Shown in pieces: positions 44,013-53,301 of a stretch of DNA of 64,000 bases; the first letter of the stretch is position 1, and every line of letters starts with the position of its first letter. The notes under the pieces were generated by a model. The model saw only the letters and a list, made by a program, of their open reading frames with translations. It searched no databases and was not told where the DNA came from. This stretch comes from Chryseobacterium scophthalmum. GTDB taxonomy: Bacteria > Bacteroidota > Bacteroidia > Flavobacteriales > Weeksellaceae. The DNA is taken from positions 124,001 through 188,000 of the forward strand of contig NZ_FSRQ01000002.1 of the NCBI RefSeq assembly GCF_900143185.1, written 5' to 3'. Position numbers and translations under genes: made by a program.

Positions 44013-45173
44013 ATGAAGAAAATTTTTAATTCAATTATTTTATACGCAGGATTATTCATCGCCTTTATTTTGGTTTTGTCTTGTCTGCAACTCTACGAAA
44101 ATGCGAACCGCCTTTTTGGAAGTAAAAGCAGTGACAGCAATTATTGGCTGACCTTCAGTAAAAAGATTACTCCGGATAATATCGGCAGAAAAGAACTTCT
44201 TGGTTTTAATGAAAATGATATTTCAAAAATTAAAACCTGGAATGAAGTAAAAGCCATTTATCCTTTTTCGGCAAATGAATTTAAAGCTTCTGCAAATGGC
44301 GGCGACTTTATTCCTTTTTACACTGATCTGTATTTTGAAGGTTTAGATTTAAAAGCAATTGATTCTGATTTGACAGATGAAGAGTTTCAGGTAAAAGGTG
44401 ACGAAATTCCAATTATTATTTCAAGAGAATATCTCAATCTTTACAATTACGGATTTGCTTTAAACCAAGGTCTTCCGCAGATCTCTGAAGATTTTGCCAA
44501 GAAAATTGAAGTGAATATCAACATCACTGTCAATAAGCAGAATAAGACGTACAAAGGAAAAATGGTTGGACTTTCGGACAGAATACATTCCGTTTTGATT
44601 CCTAAAAAGTTTCTTGATTCTCTGAATATGGCAGAAAAGCCTGAGCTTGCTACACAGCGGAAAATCTACAATAGAGTTTTGGTACAGGTAAAAGATTCAG
44701 GAGATGAAGGTTTGGTTTCTAAAATGAAAGAAAACGGCTATGAGTCTAATCAGGAAAGTCTTCGTTCGGCAAAAATAAAGTCAAAACTATTTTTAGTTTT
44801 AAAAATAATTGCTGTTTTGGGAGTTTTCATCTTTGCTTTGTGTTTGTATATCATTGTAAGCTTTATAAAGATTCAGTTTTTAGAAAAACAGGAAGAAGTT
44901 TCTATTAAAAACAGTTTAGGATATTCACCTAAGAAAATGGTGAGCGACATTAGCAGAAAATTCAGTATTAATCTGATGTTTGTATTGATCTTAAGCTTAG
45001 GATTAATTGCAGCAGGACAATATTTTATCGCAAAATCAGAGGTTTCCAACGGTTTACTTTCGATGTATATTAATCCTTTACTTTGGTCAATGATTATCAT
45101 CATTCCAATATTGGTTTATTTCTTCGTTAATATTCTTATCTACCGATGGCTGATTAAGTCCTGGAAAATATAA
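44013..45173 (+). CDS. FtsX/MacB-like ABC permease
   Basis: 386 residues. One N-terminal helix (IILYAGLFIAFILVLSCL), a periplasmic domain of ~230 residues, then three C-terminal helices (LFLVLKIIAVLGVFIFALCL, LMFVLILSLGLIAAGQY, LLWSMIIIIPILVYFF). This 1+3 layout is that of FtsX, LolC/E and MacB permeases, which move lipoproteins or send signals by mechanotransmission and do not pump substrates through a pore. A basic coupling segment (SLGYSPKKMVSDISRKF) precedes the second last helix. It starts 7 bases after the ATPase. Confidence 0.8.
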   Translation: MKKIFNSIILYAGLFIAFILVLSCLQLYENANRLFGSKSSDSNYWLTFSKKITPDNIGRKELLGFNENDISKIKTWNEVKAIYPFSANEFKASANGGDFIPFYTDLYFEGLDLKAIDSDLTDEEFQVKGDEIPIIISREYLNLYNYGFALNQGLPQISEDFAKKIEVNINITVNKQNKTYKGKMVGLSDRIHSVLIPKKFLDSLNMAEKPELATQRKIYNRVLVQVKDSGDEGLVSKMKENGYESNQESLRSAKIKSKLFLVLKIIAVLGVFIFALCLYIIVSFIKIQFLEKQEEVSIKNSLGYSPKKMVSDISRKFSINLMFVLILSLGLIAAGQYFIAKSEVSNGLLSMYINPLLWSMIIIIPILVYFFVNILIYRWLIKSWKI

Positions 45174-45174
45174 C

Positions 45175-45202
45175 AAAACGACCATCAAATGATGGTCGTT
45201 TT
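45175..45202 (+). terminator. Intrinsic terminator of the DUF4836-ABC operon
   Basis: AAAACGACCATCA and TGATGGTCGTTTT, perfect 13-base arms around AA, followed by TTATTTTTT. It starts 2 bases after the permease stop. It also faces the gene on the minus strand at 45225. Confidence 0.88.
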
Positions 45203-45224
45203 TATTTTTTATAAAGCTGTTATT

Positions 45225-45725
45225 TTAATCTTTCGATCCTTGACTATCCATTGTATCTCCCATCCCTCTACTGTTTGGAGAATATACTCTTTCTTTATCT
45301 AAGAAATAAATATTATGCTTTGCCTTTGCGATAATTCCGTTGTAAACATCTTCCGGCAAACCTGTCGACTCAGAATCACTCTGGTTAACAGAAGGTTTAT
45401 TATAAATTTTTAATGCTCCATATTGATCCAAAACTTTTTTCGCGTTTTGTGCATCTGTAAGATTGGAAGCATAAACCACCAAATTGATTTTACCCACACT
45501 TTCCTTACTGTAAGCTGCTAAAATATCGTTATCATTTACAAAAACATGATTCCAAAAACTTTTTGTTTTTTCATCATCTTCATATTCATTCGTAGAAGAC
45601 TCTTCATCAAATCTCGATTTAGAAACAATAATGTCTGCGTCGAGAAATCCTTTGTTTTTTAATTCTGATTTTATTTCCTCTGTATTCACAGTTTCCGGAA
45701 ATACTGAAATTACTGTATAAGCCAT
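45225..45725 (-). CDS. Hypothetical protein with YflT-like stress domain pattern
   Basis: 166 residues, soluble, acidic. The N-terminus (MAYTVISVFPETVNTEEIKS, then ELKNKGFLDADIIVSK) follows the beta-alpha-beta pattern of general stress protein 17M/YflT-like domains, seen again in KINLVVYASNLTDAQNAKKV. The C-terminal ~40 residues are Ser/Asp-rich and likely disordered. The assignment to a stress-response group is by pattern only. It sits alone between a terminator and the Lrp gene on the same strand (50-base gap). Confidence 0.5.
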   Translation of the reverse strand: MAYTVISVFPETVNTEEIKSELKNKGFLDADIIVSKSRFDEESSTNEYEDDEKTKSFWNHVFVNDNDILAAYSKESVGKINLVVYASNLTDAQNAKKVLDQYGALKIYNKPSVNQSDSESTGLPEDVYNGIIAKAKHNIYFLDKERVYSPNSRGMGDTMDSQGSKD

Positions 45726-45775
45726 ATTAATTTATTTTTTGGTTATGACTTACAGTACAAAAGCTGTGCAAAAAT

Positions 45776-46213
45776 TCAGATCTTTACAAAATCTTTTTCC
45801 AATGGAAATGCTAAAATTCGGAAAGTTGTTGTCTTTCCATGATTACTGATGCGAGTTATAATATCTTCCAATTGAGAGACATTTTGCGTAACTAAATGTA
45901 CTATTAAACAAAAATCCCCAGTAGATTTCATAATTTTTAATATTCCATTAATACTATTTACTTCCTGCAAAAAAGGAGGAATATCACAGTAAGGAATATC
46001 TATGCCTATAATCACATTTTCATTGAAACCTAATTGTTCATAATCTAAATTTACTGTAAAAGATTTAATAATTTTCGCTTCCTCCATTTTTCGTATCCTT
46101 TCAGCTACCGCTGGAGCCGTAAGCCCAACTCTTTTACCAATATCTGTATTCGAAGTGCGAGCATTAATTTGGAGTTCATTTAAAATAGCATGATGTAGCT
46201 GATCTAATTGCAT
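45776..46213 (-). CDS. Lrp/AsnC family transcriptional regulator
   Basis: 145 residues. N-terminal helix-turn-helix (QLDQLHHAILNELQINARTS, TDIGKRVGLTAPAVAERIRKM) and C-terminal ligand-binding domain (GFNENVIIGIDIPY, IMKSTGDFCLIVHLVT). These proteins sense amino acids or related ligands and often control a neighbouring exporter. It diverges from the EamA gene, with a 23-base palindrome between the two starts, so it probably controls both. Confidence 0.93.
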   Translation of the reverse strand: MQLDQLHHAILNELQINARTSNTDIGKRVGLTAPAVAERIRKMEEAKIIKSFTVNLDYEQLGFNENVIIGIDIPYCDIPPFLQEVNSINGILKIMKSTGDFCLIVHLVTQNVSQLEDIITRISNHGKTTTFRILAFPLEKDFVKI

Positions 46214-46243
46214 AATTTTTTAGAAATGAAAGTTTTCACTAAA

Positions 46244-46266
46244 AATACTTTAATTATTAAAGTATT
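46244..46266. promoter_or_regulatory. 23-bp palindrome, likely operator of the Lrp regulator
   Basis: Perfect 10-bp arms AATACTTTAA and TTAAAGTATT around TTA, 30 bases before the regulator start and 44 before the EamA start. A second, smaller inverted repeat (ACAAAG / CTTTGT, 46276-46293) lies between it and the EamA gene. Confidence 0.65.
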
Positions 46267-46310
46267 CCTGTAAAGACAAAGATGGAACTTTGTATTATAT
46301 AAAACAAATT

Positions 46311-47186
46311 ATGAAATTTAATATTAGTATCTTCCTAGCATTTGTAGCTGTAATGAGTTTAGCTACAGGTGGTATTTTTGTAAAATTAAGTAGCTTACAG
46401 CCAATAAATACAGCCTTCTACAGAATTTTAATATCTTTATTTTTCCTATTTCCCTTTGTTTATAAAAATCTCCGAAAGATTGATAGAAAATCATATATCA
46501 TTATCTTATGTAGTGGTATATTCCTGGCAATTGACCTTATTCTGTGGAATAAATCATTTTTACTTACTAGTGTGGCTAACGCAAACTTATTTGTAAACCT
46601 TGTTCCTTTCACAACTATCCCTTTATCTTATTTTTTATTCAAAGAAAGACCTAGTTCAAACTTTTTATTTGGATTAGTTATTTGTATACTTGGTATTGGT
46701 GTTTTAATGTTCGGTAAATTTCAAGTTTCTGCAGAGGGATTTCAAGGAGATTTTTTAGCTTTTCTAGCTTCAATATTTTATGGGTTCTTTTTATTGAGTG
46801 TTTATAAAGTTCGTTCCAAAGTAGACGCGCCTACATTAATGTTTATTAGTGGGCTTGGTTCAATTCCTATATTAGCAGTTGCTGCAGAATTTTCTGAGAA
46901 CATAATGCTTCCTTCTTCTACGCATGAATGGTATATTTTATTAGGCTTAGCTTTATGTTCACAGATTTTTGGTCAAGGTCTACTTAGCTATTGTCTAGGA
47001 AAAATTAATATATTATTGTCGTCAGTCATTATTTTAAGTCAACCAGTCTTTGCAGCTATTTACGCATATTTCATATTCAAAGAAACTTTATCTATTCAAG
47101 AACTAGGAGGTATTATCATTATTCTTTTCGGAGTTTACTTTGCTAAAAAAGAAAAGAAAAAAAACTCAATTCCTGATACGATATGA
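46311..47186 (+). CDS. EamA/DMT family exporter
   Basis: 291 residues from MKFNISIFLAFVAVMSL; an ATG 7 codons upstream would add a non-membrane leader over the second inverted repeat. Ten helices in two EamA halves (first ends near SNFLFGLVICILGIGVLMF). The RILISLFFLFPFVYK and LLSSVIILSQPVFAAIYAYF segments are typical. Members export amino acids, purines or other metabolites. The divergent Lrp gene suggests amino acid export; the substrate is unproven. Confidence 0.88.
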   Translation: MKFNISIFLAFVAVMSLATGGIFVKLSSLQPINTAFYRILISLFFLFPFVYKNLRKIDRKSYIIILCSGIFLAIDLILWNKSFLLTSVANANLFVNLVPFTTIPLSYFLFKERPSSNFLFGLVICILGIGVLMFGKFQVSAEGFQGDFLAFLASIFYGFFLLSVYKVRSKVDAPTLMFISGLGSIPILAVAAEFSENIMLPSSTHEWYILLGLALCSQIFGQGLLSYCLGKINILLSSVIILSQPVFAAIYAYFIFKETLSIQELGGIIIILFGVYFAKKEKKKNSIPDTI

Positions 47187-47210
47187 GATTTTTTTCTTTT
47201 TAACAAGATT

Positions 47211-49328
47211 TTAATCTAAAAATCTATTCAAAATATCAACCGCACATTTAGGAAGATTTGTTCCAGGACCGAAGATGAAATCAGCTCCGTTTGCATATAA
47301 AAATTCGTAATCCTGTTGTGGAATTACTCCACCTACAACGATCGTAATATCTTCTGCACCTAATTTCTTTAGCTCTTCAACAACCTGCGGAACCAAAGTT
47401 TTGTGACCTGCTGCCAAAGATGAAACGCCCAAAATGTGAATATCGTTTTCTACAGCCTGTTTTGCAACCTCTTCCGGAGTTTGGAATAACGGCGCAACAT
47501 CCACATCAAATCCCATATCTGCAAACGCAGTTGCTACCACTTTTGCACCACGGTCATGACCATCCTGTCCCATTTTCGCCACCATGATTCTTGGACGACG
47601 ACCTTCTGCTTCTTCAAATTTTTGGGTAAGCTCAAGTGCTTTTCCAAAATATTCATTTTTACCTGCATTCATAGCGTAAACTCCTTGTATCGTTCTGATG
47701 TTGGCTTTGTAACGTCCGAAACTTTCTTCCATTGCGTCACTCATTTCACCCAAAGTCACTCTTCTTCTTGCTGCTTCAATACACAATGCCAAAAGATTTC
47801 CGTTTCCTGTTTTTGCAGATTCACGGATTTCATTTAAAATTTGCTCAACAGATTCAGAATTTCGGCTTAATTTAATTGATTCTAATCTCTCAATTTGCTT
47901 TCTACGAACTTCAGTATTGTCGATATCTAAAATCTCAATTGGAGTCTGTTTTAAAGCAGATTTAAAAGAATTTACACCGATGATAAACTCTTCGCTGCTA
48001 TCGATTTTTGCCTGTTTTCTAGCAGCGGCTTCTTCAATTCTCATTTTCGGAATTCCAGCTTCAATGGCTTTTGTCATTCCGCCTTCTTTTTCTACCTCAT
48101 CAATGTATTTCATTGCTTCTTCGATCATTTGCTGAGTCAAAGATTCAACCAAATTACTTCCACCCATTGGATCTACAACATCGCAGATTCCACTTTCCTG
48201 CTGAAGAATAATTTGAGTATTTCTAGCAATTTTTGCCGAATAATCTGTAGGTAAAGCAATCGCTTCATCCAAAGCATTCGTATGAAGAGACTGGGTTCCG
48301 CCTAAAGCTGAAGACAAAGCTTCAATTGCCGTTCTTGTGATATTATTGAAAGGTTCCTGCTCCGTTAAAGACCAACCTGAAGTTTGTGAATGCGTTCTTA
48401 ACGCTAAAGATTTAGGATTTTGAGGGTTAAACTGTTTTAAAAGCGTTGCCCAAATGTATCTTGCTGCACGCATTTTTGCAATTTCCATGAAATGGTTCAT
48501 CCCAATTGCCCAAAAGAATGACAATCTTGGAGCGAAATCATCCACATTCATTCCTGCTTTAATTCCGGTTCTTACATATTCTAAACCATCCGCTAAAGTA
48601 TAAGCCATTTCTAAAACAGGAGTTGCTCCTGCTTCCTGCATGTGATATCCGGAAATTGAAATCGAGTTGAATTTCGGAATATTTCTTGAAGTATATTCAA
48701 AAATATCAGCAATAATTTTCATGGAAGGAGTCGGCGGATAAATATACGTATTACGCACCATGAATTCTTTCAAAATATCATTCTGAATAGTTCCTGAAAG
48801 CTTATCCTGAGAAACGCCTTGCTCTTCTGCAGCTACAATATAAAATGAAAGAATTGGCAAAACCGCACCATTCATCGTCATTGAAACCGATATTTCATCT
48901 AAAGGAATTTCGTTGAACAAAATCTTCATATCCTCCACAGAATCAATTGCAACACCGGCTTTACCAACATCTCCAACAACTCTTGCGTGATCGGAATCAT
49001 AACCTCTGTGTGTCGCCAAATCGAAAGCTACGGAAAGTCCTTTTTGACCTGCTGCCAAGTTTCTTCTGTAAAAAGCATTAGATTCTTCGGCTGTAGAAAA
49101 ACCTGCATATTGACGGATCGTCCAAGGTTTTTGAACATACATTGTAGAATAAGGACCTCTTAAGTAAGGGGCAATTCCCGGAGAAGCATCGCTGATGTCT
49201 TTATTTTTTACATCTTCTGCAGTGTATTTTGATTTCAGCTCAAGTCCATCCTTTTCAAATTGATAGATTTCCTGCTGATTTTCAGATATATTAAATTGAG
49301 GAATTTTGTTCTTTATTTCCCTTCTCAT
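47211..49328 (-). CDS. scpA: Methylmalonyl-CoA mutase, large (catalytic) subunit
   Basis: 705 residues. B12 enzyme interconverting succinyl-CoA and methylmalonyl-CoA in propionate metabolism. The TIM-barrel part has [20 protein letters not shown] and [19 protein letters not shown]; the C-terminal B12 domain has the base-off motif [16 protein letters not shown] (DxHxxG) and [17 protein letters not shown]. It has both halves, as in heterodimeric bacterial MCM. No gene for the small subunit lies next to it; the upstream gap of 365 bases has no gene, so the partner must be elsewhere. MeaB, its chaperone GTPase, is at 33724-34719. Confidence 0.95.
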   Translation of the reverse strand: MRREIKNKIPQFNISENQQEIYQFEKDGLELKSKYTAEDVKNKDISDASPGIAPYLRGPYSTMYVQKPWTIRQYAGFSTAEESNAFYRRNLAAGQKGLSVAFDLATHRGYDSDHARVVGDVGKAGVAIDSVEDMKILFNEIPLDEISVSMTMNGAVLPILSFYIVAAEEQGVSQDKLSGTIQNDILKEFMVRNTYIYPPTPSMKIIADIFEYTSRNIPKFNSISISGYHMQEAGATPVLEMAYTLADGLEYVRTGIKAGMNVDDFAPRLSFFWAIGMNHFMEIAKMRAARYIWATLLKQFNPQNPKSLALRTHSQTSGWSLTEQEPFNNITRTAIEALSSALGGTQSLHTNALDEAIALPTDYSAKIARNTQIILQQESGICDVVDPMGGSNLVESLTQQMIEEAMKYIDEVEKEGGMTKAIEAGIPKMRIEEAAARKQAKIDSSEEFIIGVNSFKSALKQTPIEILDIDNTEVRRKQIERLESIKLSRNSESVEQILNEIRESAKTGNGNLLALCIEAARRRVTLGEMSDAMEESFGRYKANIRTIQGVYAMNAGKNEYFGKALELTQKFEEAEGRRPRIMVAKMGQDGHDRGAKVVATAFADMGFDVDVAPLFQTPEEVAKQAVENDIHILGVSSLAAGHKTLVPQVVEELKKLGAEDITIVVGGVIPQQDYEFLYANGADFIFGPGTNLPKCAVDILNRFLD

Positions 49329-49417
49329 TTCTTCAGATTTAAGATTTTAAAAATAAGCATTTTTACGGGAATGTTTTGCGATTGATTTTCAGTAACATTG
49401 AATGTTTAAAAATAAAG

Positions 49418-49510
49418 GATCTTAACACATTAGCCACAGAGAGTTTTAATTATTATTCTGCTTAAAAGAGCACATTAGTTTTTTGAAGATCTTTGATTTT
49501 CTTTAATGTG
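49418..49510. repeat. Short-word repeat in the 365-base gap after scpA's start
   Basis: CACATTA occurs at 49426 and 49471 and TAATGTG at 49504, with AAGATCTTTGATTTTCTTTA in between. It is of the same general style as the other word repeats. The rest of the gap 49329-49693 holds only the terminator at 49631 and AT-rich DNA, and no gene that I can see. Confidence 0.5.
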
Positions 49511-49630
49511 ATTTAAATGTTTTTAAATTCAACTGAAAAATATGTTATTGCTAATATGTATGAATTAATAGGATTCCATCCTATTCTTCGTTAAATCATT
49601 CCTTCAGGACTTCTTAACAACATAAAATAC

Positions 49631-49664
49631 AAAAGCGAGACTGTAATATTACAATCTCGCTTTT
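49631..49664 (-). terminator. Intrinsic terminator of the S9 peptidase gene
   Basis: AAAAGCGAGA and TCTCGCTTTT (10 bp), with inner palindrome TGTAATATTACA, flanked by T and A runs. It lies 30 bases past the peptidase stop. Confidence 0.85.
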
Positions 49665-49693
49665 TATTTTAAACTCTTTAATGGTGTTTAAAA

Positions 49694-51805
49694 TTATTTT
49701 CCAAGTTTTTTTATTCCCATTTCATACAAAGCAAAAGAAATTAAATCTGCATTTTCGCTGATTACCTGATCTGTTGCTCTTCCTGCTCCATGACCTGCAT
49801 TTTTCTCAATTCTTAACAAAATCGGATTTGCACATTTTTGTTTTTCCTGCAATTCTGCACCAAATTTGAATGAATGCGCCGGAACTACTCTATCGTCGTG
49901 ATCACTTGTAATAATCATTGTTGAAGGATAACAAGTTCCTGCTTTTACGTTATGAACCGGTGAATATGATTTCAAATAATCAAACATTTCTTTATTGTCT
50001 TCGGCAGTTCCGTAATCATAAGACCAACCTGCTCCAGCGGTAAATTTGTTGTATCTCAGCATATCTAAAACTCCAACTCCCGGGAAGGCAACTTTAGCCA
50101 AATCAGGGCGCATCGTCATTGTTGCTCCAACTAACAAACCTCCGTTTGATCTTCCAGAAAGCGCCATATATTCTTTTGAAGTATAACCTTTCGATTGTAA
50201 ATATTCTCCAGCTGCGATGAAGTCTTCAAACACATTTTTCTTCTGCATTTTTGTTCCTGCATCATGCCATTTTTTACCGTATTCACCACCACCACGAATG
50301 TTTGGAACGGCGTAAATTCCACCATTTTCCATCCAGATTGCATTAACTACGGAAAAAGAAGGCTGCAAACTAACGTTGAAACCACCGTAAGAATAAAGAA
50401 TTGTAGGGTTTTTACCATTCAGCTTTATTCCTTTTTTATAATTAATCATCATCGGAACTTTGGTTCCATCTTTTGATGTATAAAATACCTGCTCAGAAAC
50501 ATAATCTTCAGGATTAAATTTCACTTTCGGCTTTTGATAAACTTCAGATTTTCCGGTATCTGCATTGAATTTATATGTTGTTCCCGGAGTAATATAATTG
50601 CTGAAAGAATAATACAACTCTTTTTCAGTTTCTTTACCACCAAAACCACCTACATTTCCTTTTCCTGGCAACGAAATTTCTCTAATTAGTTTTCCGGTTT
50701 TGTCAAACTGCTTTACCTGATCAATTGCGTCAATCATGTATGTCGCAAAGAAATAACCGCCACCTCCGGAAATTCCTAACACATTTTCTGTTTCTGGGAT
50801 AACATCTTTCCAGGTTTCAGGAGACGGATTTTGAATGGTTGTTTTTACCAAACGCATATTTGGCGCATCTTTATCAGTAAAAATGAAAAGATTATCACCT
50901 TCTGTGTCAACAATATTTACATTGATATCAAAACCTTTGTTTATCTGAACGAAATCACCGCCTTTTTTTAGGTCTTTCACGTACAATTCGTTTCCGTTGG
51001 TTGCATTTGCAGCAGAAATAATCAGATATCTCTGATCTTCAGAAACTCCTGCTCCCAAATATCTTCTTGGGGTTTTATCTCCACCAAAAATCAATTGATC
51101 AGCAGATTGCTTTGTTCCTAATTTATGAAAATAAACTTTGTGTTTATCGGTCATTCCGGAAAGTACAGTTCCTTCTTTAGGCTTGTCGTAGCTTGAATAA
51201 TAGAAACCTTCATCACCCTGCCAAGAAATTCCACTGAACTTTACATCAACAATTGTTTCGTCAATTTGCTTTTTGGTAAGGGCATCGATGATGATAATTT
51301 TATTCCAGTCGCTACCTCCTTCAGAAATAGAGTACGCTGCCAAATTCCCTTTTTTGTTGAAAGACAAGCTCGAAAGCGAAGTCGTTCCTTTATCTGAAAA
51401 TTTATTAGGATCTAAAAATACCTCTGTGGTTTTTGTCTTATTATTGGTTCTGTACAAAACAGCTTGTGCCTGTAAACCATCGTTTTTATAATAATACGTA
51501 AAATCTCCCTCTTTGAAAGGTGCACCTATTTTTTCGTAGTTCCAAATATCTGTTAACTGCTTTTTAATCTGCTCTCTAAATGGAATCTGTGATAAATATT
51601 TTTGACTGTAAGCAACTTCTTCATCTACCCATTTTTTGGTAGGTTCTGAATCATTTTCCAGATCTCTGTAAGGATCTGCAACGGCTGTTCCGAAATAAGT
51701 ATCAGTTTGATTTCCTTTGATCGCTTTAGGATAAGTCATTTTTTGAGCATAAACTGTAGCCGAGAATAATACTCCGGCTGTTAATAACATAGGTTTAAAA
51801 TTCAT
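49694..51805 (-). CDS. Prolyl oligopeptidase family serine peptidase (S9A)
   Basis: 703 residues from MNFKPMLLTAGVLFSATVYAQ, which gives a clean signal peptide; the ATG 6 codons earlier is nearly on the predicted transcript start (-7 box CAAAAATA read as TATTTTTG at 51838-51831). N-terminal beta-propeller of ~400 residues, then the alpha/beta hydrolase domain with the Ser in LSGRSNGGLL (near residue 550), the Asp in SDHDDRVVPAHS and the His in KNAGHGAGR. It cleaves short peptides after proline in the periplasm or outside. All catalytic residues are intact. The family is large in flavobacteria. Confidence 0.92.
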   Translation of the reverse strand: MNFKPMLLTAGVLFSATVYAQKMTYPKAIKGNQTDTYFGTAVADPYRDLENDSEPTKKWVDEEVAYSQKYLSQIPFREQIKKQLTDIWNYEKIGAPFKEGDFTYYYKNDGLQAQAVLYRTNNKTKTTEVFLDPNKFSDKGTTSLSSLSFNKKGNLAAYSISEGGSDWNKIIIIDALTKKQIDETIVDVKFSGISWQGDEGFYYSSYDKPKEGTVLSGMTDKHKVYFHKLGTKQSADQLIFGGDKTPRRYLGAGVSEDQRYLIISAANATNGNELYVKDLKKGGDFVQINKGFDINVNIVDTEGDNLFIFTDKDAPNMRLVKTTIQNPSPETWKDVIPETENVLGISGGGGYFFATYMIDAIDQVKQFDKTGKLIREISLPGKGNVGGFGGKETEKELYYSFSNYITPGTTYKFNADTGKSEVYQKPKVKFNPEDYVSEQVFYTSKDGTKVPMMINYKKGIKLNGKNPTILYSYGGFNVSLQPSFSVVNAIWMENGGIYAVPNIRGGGEYGKKWHDAGTKMQKKNVFEDFIAAGEYLQSKGYTSKEYMALSGRSNGGLLVGATMTMRPDLAKVAFPGVGVLDMLRYNKFTAGAGWSYDYGTAEDNKEMFDYLKSYSPVHNVKAGTCYPSTMIITSDHDDRVVPAHSFKFGAELQEKQKCANPILLRIEKNAGHGAGRATDQVISENADLISFALYEMGIKKLGK

Positions 51806-51920
51806 TGTGAAGGATTTTCTCAAAAATACGCAAAGTTGTGGGAATACAAAAGCCTACATTGTGTGACTTTTTTCGTGTCTTTTTGAATATAAATTTTAAT
51901 TACACTCTGTGTGAAATAAA

Positions 51921-51950
51921 TTGTAATTATAGGTAAAAATTTTATATTTT
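51921..51950 (+). promoter_or_regulatory. Promoter of the double-glycine peptide gene
   Basis: TTG at 51921-51923, 19 bases, then TATATTTT (51943-51950, one mismatch to TAnnTTTG). The leader to the ATG would be about 55 bases. Confidence 0.55.
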
Positions 51951-52010
51951 TACGAAAATAGAGCGGAATCCGAAAAGCTAATTAGAGTAGGAAAATCAAA
52001 TTAAAACAAT

Positions 52011-52190
52011 ATGAAAAATTTAAAAAAAATCGACAGAAAAGAGTTGAAAAACATTCAAGGAGGAGATAGGAAATGTTACGACTTGAGAGATTCTCCAACA
52101 GATCCTTGTGAGGAACTCAATAATCAAGGAACAGGATGTTATAGATTTAATAACTGTTCAATGATTTGTACATTGGGACCATGCAGGTAA
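52011..52190 (+). CDS. Cys-rich double-glycine leader peptide (bacteriocin-like)
   Basis: 59 residues. Leader MKNLKKIDRKELKNIQGG is a classic double-glycine signal (residues 1-18) of the kind removed by C39-type peptidase-ABC exporters. The mature 41 residues contain six Cys (22, 33, 43, 49, 53, 58), an even number that could form three disulfides or thioethers. Flavobacteria carry many short peptides with this leader; functions of most are unknown. No peptidase, exporter, immunity or modifying enzyme gene is next to it, so an unlinked exporter must act if it is secreted. Own promoter (51921) and terminator (52209). It is short but well supported. Confidence 0.75.
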   Translation: MKNLKKIDRKELKNIQGGDRKCYDLRDSPTDPCEELNNQGTGCYRFNNCSMICTLGPCR

Positions 52191-52208
52191 ATTTAGTACA
52201 TTAAATAA

Positions 52209-52267
52209 AAGTCAATAATTAAATATCTTAAAGTTATAAATAACAGCAAGAATTTAATTATTGACTT
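52209..52267. terminator. Long AT-rich inverted repeat ending two convergent genes
   Basis: Perfect 16-base arms AAGTCAATAATTAAAT and ATTTAATTATTGACTT, 27 bases apart. It fills the gap between the peptide gene and the oxygenase gene and has T-rich stretches on both sides, so it likely stops transcription in both directions. The large loop is unusual for an intrinsic terminator. Confidence 0.55.
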
Positions 52268-52275
52268 CTTTAATT

Positions 52276-53226
52276 TTATTTCTTGATTAATCCCAATTCA
52301 ATTAATCTTTCGTGTAAAAATTCTCCGGCAGTTGTATCATCATATAACTTTGGGTTGTTTTCGTCAACACAGTTTTCTAAAGCATTCAGCGACATTTCGC
52401 TTACCGGATGCATAAAGAAAGGGATAGAATATCTTGAAGTTCCCCACAACTCTCTCGGCGGGTTTACCACTCTGTGAATCGTAGATTTCAACTTGTTGTT
52501 GGTGTGTCTCGAAAGCATATCTCCAACATTAATCATCAATTCGTCTGGTTGTGCGATCGCATCGATCCATTCTCCTTTGTGATTTTGTACCTGAAGACCT
52601 TTTCCCTGAGAACCCATCAAAAGGGTAATCAAGTTGATGTCTCCGTGAGCTGCAGCTCTTACTGCATCATCCGGTTCCTGAGTAATTGGAGGATAGTGAA
52701 TTGGTCTCAAAATAGAGTTTCCTTCTGCAATTTTATCGTCAAAATAAAATTCATCAAGACCAAGATACAATGCTAAAGCTCTCAAAACATATTTTCCTGT
52801 TTTTTCAAGCATCTGGTAAGTTTCTTTACCTACCTCATTAAATTGTGGAAGCTCGTCTACGATTACATTGTCGGGATATTCGCTTTTGTATTTTGAGTCA
52901 TCCGAAACATATTGTCCGAAATGCCAAAATTCTTTCAAATCACCTTTTTTAAAACCTTTAGCCGTTTCTTTACCAAAGCCAACATAACCTCTTTGTCCTC
53001 CAATTCCTGGGATCTCATACTTTTGCTTGGTTTCTGTTGGGAGTTCAAAGAAGTTTTTCACTTCTCCATAAAGATTGTCTACGAGTTTGTCATCAAGGAA
53101 ATGTCCTTTTAAGGCTACAAAACCAATTTCTTCGTAAGCTTTTCCGATTTCATTTACAAATTTCTGTTTGCGTTCCGGGTTGTCCGAAAGGAAATCACGC
53201 AGGTCTACACTAGGTATTTTATCCAT
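52276..53226 (-). CDS. Isopenicillin N synthase family Fe(II) oxygenase
   Basis: 316 residues. The 2-oxoglutarate/Fe(II) dioxygenase double-stranded beta helix has its three iron ligands: HxD in AAHGDINLITLL and the distal His in STIHRVVNPP. RYSIPFF (RxS) would bind the 2-oxoglutarate or substrate carboxylate. The N-terminal DIOX_N part includes VGFVALKGHF-type strands. Members act on small molecules (ACC oxidase, flavonol synthase, IPNS). The substrate is not predictable. The gene stands alone, divergent from menD. Confidence 0.88.
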   Translation of the reverse strand: MDKIPSVDLRDFLSDNPERKQKFVNEIGKAYEEIGFVALKGHFLDDKLVDNLYGEVKNFFELPTETKQKYEIPGIGGQRGYVGFGKETAKGFKKGDLKEFWHFGQYVSDDSKYKSEYPDNVIVDELPQFNEVGKETYQMLEKTGKYVLRALALYLGLDEFYFDDKIAEGNSILRPIHYPPITQEPDDAVRAAAHGDINLITLLMGSQGKGLQVQNHKGEWIDAIAQPDELMINVGDMLSRHTNNKLKSTIHRVVNPPRELWGTSRYSIPFFMHPVSEMSLNALENCVDENNPKLYDDTTAGEFLHERLIELGLIKK

Positions 53227-53301
53227 TTTATAGAAATTTTACGTGGGGCTAATTTACAGATTTTTTGAATTAAATGATTTTAGAATTCATTATTTATAAA
53301 C

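Noticed and set aside
37347..45173. Prophage or integrative element
   Set aside because: No integrase, transposase, capsid or attachment duplications; the base composition is like the rest of the window. Accessory nature rests only on gene content.
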